From: Caulobacterales bacterium
Lineage (GTDB): Bacteria > Pseudomonadota > Alphaproteobacteria > Caulobacterales > Parvularculaceae
Assembly (NCBI GenBank): GCA_020638525.1
Contig: JACKIL010000023.1
Coordinates: forward strand, 1 to 17,923
Length of the DNA: 17,923 nucleotides
Reading direction: 5' to 3'
Positions 1 to 6,132 of this stretch are shown here, in pieces. Below the pieces are notes generated by a model. It was not told the DNA's origin and ran no database searches. It saw only the letters and a program-made list of their open reading frames with translations. Position numbers and translations under genes: made by a program. How positions within the stretch are numbered: the stretch's first letter is position 1; every line of letters starts with the position of its first letter.

Positions 1-282
1 CGTTATGAGCTCGGCTTTGACAGCGCGGTGCTGATAGAGCCAAAACGAATCGTACGTGGACTGGTCGCCGGATCGGCAGCGGCGCTCGCAGGGCTTCAGG
101 ATGGCGATATAATCGTCAAGCCAGTGCCGCAAGATGCGATTCAGGGCGACCAGCAAGCGACGCTGACGTTGCTCGTGCAGAGGGGTGAGGAACAACTTTC
201 AATCACCTACCTTCCTCGCGGCGAGACGGTGGGCGCCTATCAATGGAGGCGCGTTGAACACCCATCCTGCGGCGGTAGGTAA
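1..282 (+). CDS. C-terminal end of a PDZ-containing M61-family-like peptidase (partial)
   Basis: The frame is open from the window edge and ends at TAA (280-282), so only the last 93 residues are present. They start RYELGFDSAV and contain a PDZ-like segment: a hydrophobic stretch with GLVAGSAAALAGLQDGD, the usual 'G-S-A-A-x-A-G-L-x-x-G-D' carboxylate-binding and turn region, followed by TLTLLVQRGEEQ and ITYLPRGETV. This arrangement is what I recall from the C-termini of M61 (glycyl aminopeptidase-like) proteins of sphingomonads and relatives, where a PDZ domain follows the zinc peptidase domain. The catalytic domain (HExxH) lies outside the window, so the family is inferred from the tail only. 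It converges with the formylglycine-generating enzyme gene and has no visible link to the sulfatase locus. Confidence 0.7.
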   Translation, partial: RYELGFDSAVLIEPKRIVRGLVAGSAAALAGLQDGDIIVKPVPQDAIQGDQQATLTLLVQRGEEQLSITYLPRGETVGAYQWRRVEHPSCGGR

Positions 283-476
283 AAACTCTGAAGTCGCCAG
301 GGATCAGCCTGACCTACCCAGATAGTGAGTTTTCTTTGATTATTCGCTTTTATCGGGGAGTTTGCATCAGGAGACCTGTTTGCAGGGCATTGTCTCGCTC
401 ACCATTCGCTCTCTTTCCAACCGCGTCCGCCGGTGAACTGAGGCCGAAGGGCATGGCAGCCGGTCGAACGTCCCCG
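283..476. other. Convergent intergenic gap, no gene seen
   Basis: These 194 bases separate the 3' ends of the M61-like gene and the formylglycine-generating enzyme gene. I see no convincing coding frame and no GC-rich hairpin followed by a T run. The short open frames here overlap the enzyme gene antisense and have no recognisable protein content. Confidence 0.5.
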
Positions 477-1433
477 TCAGCGCGCTGTGCGAAAACCGGT
501 GTGGGAAGAGCCGAGATACGCGTCCATGGGTTGTCGAGCGTCAGGCCGGTAACGCGCGCAAAAACTTGTGGCGCATAGATAAGACCCGCCTTTGATGACG
601 TAAGCAGGATAATCCGCCTGGGTGGGCTCATTTCTTCCGGATGAGAGGTTCTCTACAGTCATTGGCGCGTGGGTCGGACGGTAGATGTCGCCCGTGAGTT
701 CCCAGACATTTCCGATCATGTCAAAAAGGCCATAGCCGTTCGCTTCGAAGCAGCCGGCCGGCGACATTCCTTTGAAGCCGTCCTCTCCTGTGTCGAGTAT
801 CGGGAAAACCCCTTGCCAAAAATTCGCAGACTTTGGCTCGAGCGGTCTTTCATGTTCAGGCAGCGCCGGCGCGCCGGCGCGCGCAGCATATTCCCATTCT
901 TTTTCGCTCGGCAAACGCCGGCCCGACCAATCTGCATAGGCTTGTGCGTCTGCGTGGGTCACATGAACGACGGGATAGTCCTCCCGGCCACTGATATTGC
1001 TGTCGGGACCGAACGGGTGACGCCAGTCGGCGCCGGGCGTAAAGCGCCACCAGGTGAGCGGGGACGCATTCTCCAGCGTGGCGGGCAGAGCGAACACCAT
1101 TGAGCCCGGAACGCGAAATTCGAGCGCGACTTCCGGAAAGGATTTCGCATCAAGGCCTTTTTCCGCCTGGGTTATATAACCAGTCGCAGCAACGAAGGCG
1201 GAAAACTGGCCATTCGTCACCTCTGTACGATCAATCCAAAAATCTTCGACCGAAACAACAGATGCCGGGCGTTCTTCCGGATAAAAATCATTGCTCCCAA
1301 ATATGAAGGCTCCGCCTTGGATGAATACTTCTTCGCCAATTTGGTCGCCGCCGGCGCAGGAATGAGGCTCCGCCCTGCCGGGATGGCAAGCGCAGACAGA
1401 CGCAAGCAAGATTGCGGGAAATAAGTTCCGCAT
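477..1433 (-). CDS. Exported formylglycine-generating enzyme (SUMF1/FGE family)
   Basis: The 318-residue product is an FGE-sulfatase-fold protein. The family oxidises the active-site cysteine of sulfatases to formylglycine using O2 and copper. Family landmarks seen are the N-terminal GGAFIFGSNDFYPEERP, FWIDRTEVTNGQF (residues 66-77), YPVVHVTHADAQAYADW, RRLPSEKEWEYAARAG (172-187) and GNVWELTGD. Near the end is KGGSYLCATSFCARYRPDAR. Cys287 and Cys292 have the same five-residue spacing as the catalytic cysteine pair of true FGEs, and TGFR follows close to the C-terminus. Many FGE-fold proteins lack these cysteines, so real FGE activity is likely. The chosen ATG (1433) has GGGA seven bases upstream and begins a signal sequence, MRNLFPAILLASVCAC, compatible with a lipoprotein or a Sec-cleaved protein. 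An alternative ATG at 1460 adds nine residues. It is divergent from the sigma factor gene, and the Cys-type sulfatase at 6133-7587 is its obvious client. Confidence 0.88.
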   Translation of the reverse strand: MRNLFPAILLASVCACHPGRAEPHSCAGGDQIGEEVFIQGGAFIFGSNDFYPEERPASVVSVEDFWIDRTEVTNGQFSAFVAATGYITQAEKGLDAKSFPEVALEFRVPGSMVFALPATLENASPLTWWRFTPGADWRHPFGPDSNISGREDYPVVHVTHADAQAYADWSGRRLPSEKEWEYAARAGAPALPEHERPLEPKSANFWQGVFPILDTGEDGFKGMSPAGCFEANGYGLFDMIGNVWELTGDIYRPTHAPMTVENLSSGRNEPTQADYPAYVIKGGSYLCATSFCARYRPDARQPMDAYLGSSHTGFRTAR

Positions 1434-1597
1434 ACGTTTTCCCGACAAAAAATCGTACATCCATGCAGGTAGACTCCTGACCTCCGAAAATCGGAAAATT
1501 TTCTTCTTTTCAGGCGTGGGATAGCAAGAACGGCCGAAAACGCTTGCAAGGGACGAGCACTGGTGGCCCAATTCTCCCGGGTAGGATGAATTCGGGC
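1434..1597. promoter_or_regulatory. Divergent promoter region between FGE and ECF sigma genes
   Basis: This 164-bp gap lies between two outward-facing start codons and must hold both promoters. It contains two abutting palindromes: CCGAAAATCGG (1484-1494) and GAAAATTTTC (1494-1503), in an AT-rich stretch. These could be a regulator site or simply promoter-associated AT sequence. I could not assign confident -35/-10 hexamers for either direction. Confidence 0.5.
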
Positions 1598-2227
1598 ATG
1601 TCGATAATCTTCAGAGCGTTTCTCGCCAATGAGCGCGCCATCAGGCGCATCTTTGAGCGGTATTTTCGGCGCGCGGAAGATGTAGATGAGTTGACGCAGG
1701 AAACCTTCATCAGATGCTTTTCGGCGGAGACGAAGAACGAAATACACAACCCGCGGGCGTTTCTCTTTAGAGCGGCGAAAAATCTGGCGCTTAGCGAGCG
1801 CAAGAAAAAATTTCGGTCCACGACTGAATATTTTGAAGATTCTGGTGGGACGGAAGTCTTCATAGATGAGGCGAGCGCTTCCGCGGAGGCGAGCCTTGAT
1901 GGGCGGCGGAAGCTGGCGATGCTCACCCAGGCTATAGCGAGCCTGCCTACGGATTACCGTCAGGCTTTTCTGATGAGGAAGGTGGAGAATCTGAAGATCG
2001 CGCAGATTGCAGCGCGGATGAATGTGACTGAGCGGACGGCGGGACATCGCGTGGCGACGGCCTTGGAGATGTGTCTCGCCCATCTCCGTAAGGCGGGCTA
2101 TGACCCGGCCGAGTTTGGCCGGCGCGCGGCAGCGCCTTCCGCGCAGAAATCGGTCGCGAACTCGCGCCAGTCGGCGGCTTCCTCCGCACTCGATGATCGC
2201 AATGGTGACAGCAGTGAACGAGGCTGA
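1598..2227 (+). CDS. ECF sigma factor, FecI-like
   Basis: This is a sigma-70 family extracytoplasmic-function sigma factor of 209 residues. Region 2 is seen in FERYFRRAEDVDELTQETFIRCF, followed by NPRAFLFRAAKNLALSERKKK (end of region 2 and linker). Region 4 is LPTDYRQAFLMRKVENLKIAQIAARMNVTERTAGHRV, a helix-turn-helix that would contact the -35 element. A hydrophilic tail rich in Ala, Ser and Arg follows. I prefer the ATG at 1598, with an AGGA about 11 bases upstream; ATG 1586 and TTG 1544 are in frame but less well placed. The 3' end overlaps the start of the FecR-type gene by 35 bases, which suggests translational coupling. The order sigma, FecR, STN-receptor is the classic cell-surface signalling arrangement, so it probably drives the receptor and sulfatase genes. 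Confidence 0.9.
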   Translation: MSIIFRAFLANERAIRRIFERYFRRAEDVDELTQETFIRCFSAETKNEIHNPRAFLFRAAKNLALSERKKKFRSTTEYFEDSGGTEVFIDEASASAEASLDGRRKLAMLTQAIASLPTDYRQAFLMRKVENLKIAQIAARMNVTERTAGHRVATALEMCLAHLRKAGYDPAEFGRRAAAPSAQKSVANSRQSAASSALDDRNGDSSERG

Positions 2228-3284
2228 AAACGTAATCCCTATCTCGGCGAAAAACTCGATCGGCGCGGAAGCGTCCGAATGGATCGTCGTCATGCAAAAT
2301 GGCGACGCCTCGCCGGAGATGCAGGCCGCTTTCGCTGCTTGGTACAACAAGAGCGACAAGAACAGGGAAGCGTATGATGAACGGGCGACGCTCTGGCGGG
2401 ATTTTGATGCGGTCGAGCTGCTAGGCGATATCGCCGAAAGCAACCAGAGCAGGCAGTTGCTGCGGGAAGATGTGCGTTTGGCCCGATGGGGAACCATCGG
2501 GCGCCGTGCGGCGATGGCCGGCATCGCCGCCAGCTTCGCGCTCTTGATCGGCCTTGCGCAGTTCAGCGACATTATTCCAGCTCCGTGGCGTGAGCAAAAC
2601 ACTTACGAGACGCTGGTGGGAGAGCAGAAGACCGTCAAGCTTGCAGATGGGTCCACAGTTAATCTGAATACTGACAGCAAGATGAAAGTCGCGTTCTCGC
2701 ACGGCGCAAGGAACATCACGCTTGAGCGTGGCGAGGCCTATTTCGAAGTCTATCCGGACAAGGCACGCCCGTTTTCCGTCCATGCAGGCGAGCGCGTTGT
2801 GCGCGCTGTCGGAACGGCGTTCGCGGTTCGCCGGCTCGGAGAGGAAAAGGTCTCGGTGACGGTCACGAAAGGCCGTGTTGCGCTCTTTTCAGGCGAAGAC
2901 CGATCGACGGAGTCGCTAGATCAAGAAGGGGCTGCGCCAGAGCCTCTTGCCGAACTCGACGCCGGTTCGCGCGCCGTCTTCGACAAGGCTGTGGAGGAAG
3001 TGGAAGCGGTCGAGCCCGAAAAGATCGCCACCAAGCTCGCCTGGCGCGGCGGCGTGCTCGCTTTTTCCGGTGAGAAGCTTTCAACCGTTGTCGATGAAAT
3101 GGGGCGCTATACCGGAATGAAGATTGATATCGCCAGTCCGGAATACGCGGACATGACGATCAGCGGATACATGAAAATCGGCGCCTATGAAGACATGTTC
3201 GAAGCGCTCGAGCTGATGGCGGGATTGAAGGTCGCGCGCGTCAGCCGTGATCATGTAGTTCTGACTAACGCCGACGAGGGATAG
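2193..3284 (+). CDS. FecR-family anti-sigma factor / sigma regulator
   Basis: This inner-membrane regulator holds the preceding sigma factor and receives the signal from the receptor's STN domain. From ATG 2193 the protein is 363 residues. The N-terminal cytoplasmic part has the DUF4880-like pattern EASEWIVVMQNGDASPE plus FAAWYNKSDKNREAYDE (residues 27-63). One transmembrane helix lies at about 106-124 (AAMAGIAASFALLIGLAQF). The periplasmic FecR domain includes LADGSTVNLNTDSKMKV and ITLERGEAYFEV, with RPFSVHAGERVVRAVGTAFAVR. The C-terminus (about 283-360) has the STN/DUF4974-like fold, with LAWRGGVLAFSGEKLSTVVDEMGRYTGMKI. The frame is open from 2100, but the extra 31 residues are Arg-rich translation of the sigma gene and unlikely to be used; ATG 2202 is an alternative. 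No clear Shine-Dalgarno precedes it, consistent with coupling to the overlapping sigma gene. Confidence 0.9.
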   Translation: MIAMVTAVNEAENVIPISAKNSIGAEASEWIVVMQNGDASPEMQAAFAAWYNKSDKNREAYDERATLWRDFDAVELLGDIAESNQSRQLLREDVRLARWGTIGRRAAMAGIAASFALLIGLAQFSDIIPAPWREQNTYETLVGEQKTVKLADGSTVNLNTDSKMKVAFSHGARNITLERGEAYFEVYPDKARPFSVHAGERVVRAVGTAFAVRRLGEEKVSVTVTKGRVALFSGEDRSTESLDQEGAAPEPLAELDAGSRAVFDKAVEEVEAVEPEKIATKLAWRGGVLAFSGEKLSTVVDEMGRYTGMKIDIASPEYADMTISGYMKIGAYEDMFEALELMAGLKVARVSRDHVVLTNADEG

Positions 3285-3305
3285 GGCGAGGAGAGGCGTA
3301 AATAC

Positions 3306-3325
3306 ATGCAGCGGAAAAGCTGCAT
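3306..3325. promoter_or_regulatory. Perfect 7-bp inverted repeat (hairpin) between fecR-like gene and TonB receptor
   Basis: ATGCAGC (3306-3312) and GCTGCAT (3319-3325) are exact inverted copies separated by a GGAAAA loop. There is no T run after it, so it does not look like an intrinsic terminator. It lies 20 bases upstream of the strong Shine-Dalgarno at 3345. It may be an mRNA processing or stability element, or an operator dyad. Confidence 0.45.
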
Positions 3326-3358
3326 CAGGGGAAGACAAAAAAATAGGAGGGCGGCTTC

Positions 3359-3388
3359 ATGTTTTCGATCTTCGGAAGTCTTCGTTAG
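3359..3388 (+). other. Possible nine-codon leader peptide upstream of the STN-TonB receptor
   Basis: AGGAGGG at 3345-3351 sits seven bases before ATG 3359, the best translation start in this stretch. The frame reads MFSIFGSLR and then meets two consecutive stops, TAG (3386) and TAA (3389). It is in the same frame as the receptor gene, whose first usable codon after the stops is TTG 3413. This is either a short leader peptide coupled to the receptor or the remnant of a longer receptor N-terminus that acquired stops. Confidence 0.4.
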
Positions 3389-3412
3389 TAAGGCCGGTGG
3401 AAAGTTCTTAGA

Positions 3413-5995
3413 TTGAGACTGACCGTCAGGCTGGTTCTAGGGGACTCGCCGGGCCTGTTGCGCCGGATAGCGATCGTCGTTCTGTTGGCGGCGTCGTTAC
3501 TATGCTCTGCGCCCGTTAAAGCCGATGAAGGTAATGCTCGATATGATCTGCATGTCGAACAGAACACGCTCGGAGCTGCGCTGGATGAAATTGCTCATCG
3601 AACGAGCGCGCAGCTCGTTTACCCCCAGAAACTAGCCGACAAAACGGGCGTAAACCCCGTTATAGGTCAGTATACGGTTGAAGAAGCTCTCGACGTTTTG
3701 CTTGAGGGCACCGGGTTTTCTGGCGGCCTTACAAAAGGCGGGATGATTTTCGTCTCGCAAAAGAAGGCTGCACAGCAAAACCTGGAGGGTAGCATGAAAA
3801 GCGGGGTAACGAAGAAGTCGCTCTTTACTAGCGTGGCGGCGGTTGTGCTCGGCGCGGTAGGGGCGCACGCTCAAAATGGTGCGAGCGAAAGCGTGGGGCA
3901 GGGCGCGAGCCGAGGCGACGAAATCGTCGTCACTTCCCAGAAACGCGAGGAGAACATGCAGGATGTTCCAATCGCGCTTTCGGTATTCACCGGCGACAAA
4001 ATGCGCGAGTTCGGAATCACGAACACGCAATCGCTGCAAATCGCAACGCCGGGCCTTGTCGTCAGCAATACTAGCAATAGCGCGCAGCCATTTCTACGCG
4101 GTGTTGGAACGCGTCTCGCTCTGAACGGTCTTGAGCCGAGCGTGGCGACTTATGTTGATGATCGGTACATTTCGCGAGCGACCGCGTCGATCATTGAGTT
4201 CGCGGATGTGGAACGCATCGAGGTGCTCAAGGGGCCACAAGGTACGCTCTATGGCCGCAACGCGACCGGCGGCGCAATTCGCGTCGTCACCAAGGGTGTT
4301 TCCGACGTCTATGAGGGCGATTTCCGCGCTGAATACGGAAACTATGATTATTATAGCCTCTCCGGCACGGTAAGCGTTCCGCTTTCGGAGGACTTGGGAA
4401 TTCGCTTGACCGGTCTTGTCAAAGGACGGGACGGTTTCGCCAAAAACCTTGATCCGGCTGGCGTTGATCAGCTTGACGATATCAATTTCCAGGCGGTCAA
4501 AGGCAAAATCCGTTGGGACATGACGAACAATGTCACGGCGAATCTCACACTCAACTACTGGTGGCGCAACGACAATCAGGGAAATGACATCGTTGACCTG
4601 AGCCCTCCTGGCCTTAATCGCGGCACAGCCGTCGGCGGCCTTTCAGGAACCAATCGCAAGGAAGTCTACACAGCGCTCACTGGCGATTCCGATGGGGAAG
4701 AATTTTCAGGAGAGCTGCGCTTCGATGTTGATCTTGGTGGTTATGATCTTGTTTCGATTTCTACGTTTACTGATCTCTCCCAACAATTCATCACTGATGG
4801 CGACGGCACTTCCGCAAAGTCATCCGACGTTCCGTTCGCGCCGGATTCTCTCACGAACTTCTCGCAGGAGATTCAGCTCGTGTCTCCCGGGGACGGAAGG
4901 CTGAGCTGGATTGTCGGCGGATATTTCTTCTACGAAGACTCTGACCTGGACATTGTGGCCGACCTTTCGGATTTCGTGCCGGGTTTCATATTCTCGCAAG
5001 GGCTTCAAACCGTGAATACAACGGCTGCAGCGGCGTTCGGACAGGCGACCTGGGACATGACGGATCGTCTGTCGCTGACGGTCGGCGGCCGGTACAGCTA
5101 TGAGAAGAAAAAGGCGAGCATCGTCAGCTCACCGAACACGGCGACGACGCTCGCTGGCGCGACGCTGCCGTTCTCGGATGAGGACTCCTGGAATCAGTTC
5201 ACGCCAAAAGCGACTCTTCAATACGACTTTGACGCCGCGATGGTCTATCTGACCTATGCGAGAGGCTTCAAAAGCGGCGGGTTCAACTACCCCGCAGGCG
5301 GCGGCACGCCGCTCAATCCGGAAATCCTCGACATGATCGAACTGGGTCTCAAGAGCGATCTCTTCGACAATCGGTTGCGGTTCAATGTGTCGGGCTTTTA
5401 CTACGACTATAAGGACTTACAGGTGACGCGCGCATCTGCTGGCATCAATGCCGCCGCGACGACTGAAAACGCTGCGCAGGCGGAAATTTTTGGTGTCGAC
5501 CTCGATCTCAACTGGACCGTCTCCGATCAACTCTCGATTATGGGCGGCGTCAGCTATCTCGATACTGAGTACAAGGACTATGATGCTGTCGCCAAGAGCT
5601 TCCAGGGCACGCCGGGAACGGTGAATGTCGGCTTTGATGCTTCCGGGCAGTCGCTCCTGAGGGCGCCGGACTGGTCATATTTCGTCTCGCTGAACTATGA
5701 TTTCCTGATTGGCGGAGAGCGTTTCCCGTTGGTCGTGAATTACTCCTACAAGGGAAGCTATCTGTTCGACTTCGTCATCGAACCGGAAATGGCGCCGCTG
5801 CAGCAGGACTCCTATGGCCTCCTGTCTGCACGGCTTAGCTATGTAACGGCGAACGATCGTCTGGAGTTGTCGGTGTGGGGCAACAACCTCACCGATGAGG
5901 AATACTTCGATGACGTCGTTGCGAATGGCAACGGGCTGCGCGGTTCTTGGGGCAGCCCGAGAACCTATGGCGTCTCCGTCGGCTACCGCTTCTAG
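3413..5995 (+). CDS. TonB-dependent receptor with N-terminal STN signalling domain
   Basis: This is an outer-membrane active transporter of 860 residues. From TTG 3413 the order is: signal peptide 1 (hydrophobic IAIVVLLAASLL, cleavage near VKA, about residue 37); STN domain about 44-116 (YDLHVEQNTLGAALDEIA, then YTVEEALDVLLEGTGF and GGMIFVSQKK); and a second signal-peptide-like segment from Met128 (MKSGVTKKSL, then a hydrophobic run ending AHA). Next come the TonB-box/plug start DEIVVTSQKREENMQDVPIA at about 169, the plug with LKGPQGTLYGRNATGGAIRVVTK, and a long beta barrel ending SVGYRF with a terminal aromatic residue. The STN domain should contact the preceding FecR protein. The long form's start is weak (TTG with a poor Shine-Dalgarno), whereas Met128 has a strong one. 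The sulfatase gene follows after 137 bases. The transported ligand is unknown; a sulfated organic molecule is inferred from context. Confidence 0.92.
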   Translation: MRLTVRLVLGDSPGLLRRIAIVVLLAASLLCSAPVKADEGNARYDLHVEQNTLGAALDEIAHRTSAQLVYPQKLADKTGVNPVIGQYTVEEALDVLLEGTGFSGGLTKGGMIFVSQKKAAQQNLEGSMKSGVTKKSLFTSVAAVVLGAVGAHAQNGASESVGQGASRGDEIVVTSQKREENMQDVPIALSVFTGDKMREFGITNTQSLQIATPGLVVSNTSNSAQPFLRGVGTRLALNGLEPSVATYVDDRYISRATASIIEFADVERIEVLKGPQGTLYGRNATGGAIRVVTKGVSDVYEGDFRAEYGNYDYYSLSGTVSVPLSEDLGIRLTGLVKGRDGFAKNLDPAGVDQLDDINFQAVKGKIRWDMTNNVTANLTLNYWWRNDNQGNDIVDLSPPGLNRGTAVGGLSGTNRKEVYTALTGDSDGEEFSGELRFDVDLGGYDLVSISTFTDLSQQFITDGDGTSAKSSDVPFAPDSLTNFSQEIQLVSPGDGRLSWIVGGYFFYEDSDLDIVADLSDFVPGFIFSQGLQTVNTTAAAAFGQATWDMTDRLSLTVGGRYSYEKKKASIVSSPNTATTLAGATLPFSDEDSWNQFTPKATLQYDFDAAMVYLTYARGFKSGGFNYPAGGGTPLNPEILDMIELGLKSDLFDNRLRFNVSGFYYDYKDLQVTRASAGINAAATTENAAQAEIFGVDLDLNWTVSDQLSIMGGVSYLDTEYKDYDAVAKSFQGTPGTVNVGFDASGQSLLRAPDWSYFVSLNYDFLIGGERFPLVVNYSYKGSYLFDFVIEPEMAPLQQDSYGLLSARLSYVTANDRLELSVWGNNLTDEEYFDDVVANGNGLRGSWGSPRTYGVSVGYRF
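3784..3796 (+). promoter_or_regulatory. Internal Shine-Dalgarno and ATG inside the STN-TonB receptor gene
   Basis: GGAGGGT (3784-3790) followed by AGC and ATG (3794-3796) forms a strong ribosome binding site within the coding sequence, in frame. Initiation here would give a 733-residue protein with its own classical signal peptide (Lys-rich start, hydrophobic core, AHA cleavage site) and a complete plug and barrel. That is close to the 726 residues of the second receptor in the window. Confidence 0.55.
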
Positions 5996-6132
5996 TAAGC
6001 GCCTGAAGCTAGACGCGCACAAGGCGGGGCGCCGTCATGTGCGTGTCGCTTCAAACGCCTCGGGAGAGGATGATCAAGATTCCGGGGATTTCGGGTTGTT
6101 CGCCGATAATACAAGTAAGAAGGATTTGTCCG
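5996..6132. other. Gap between TonB receptor and sulfatase
   Basis: In these 137 bases I see no strong terminator hairpin, so read-through from the receptor into the sulfatase gene is plausible. An open frame extends from 6037 into the sulfatase, but that upstream part has no signal-peptide character. Confidence 0.4.

Noticed and set aside
863..880. An 18-bp perfect palindrome of GC/GCC repeats inside the FGE gene
   Set aside because: It is low-complexity sequence coding for Ala/Arg/Gly-rich residues (ARAGAPA), best explained by codon bias instead of a regulatory site.
2100..2192. Upstream 31-residue extension of the FecR-like protein
   Set aside because: It is an Arg-rich out-of-frame reading of the sigma gene's end, without family similarity; the start at 2193 fits the family N-terminus.
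1217..2602. A 461-residue minus-strand frame across the FGE 5' end, sigma factor and fecR-like gene
   Set aside because: It spans three genes and their promoter region, shows no family motifs and is rich in Arg and Ser like other shadow frames.
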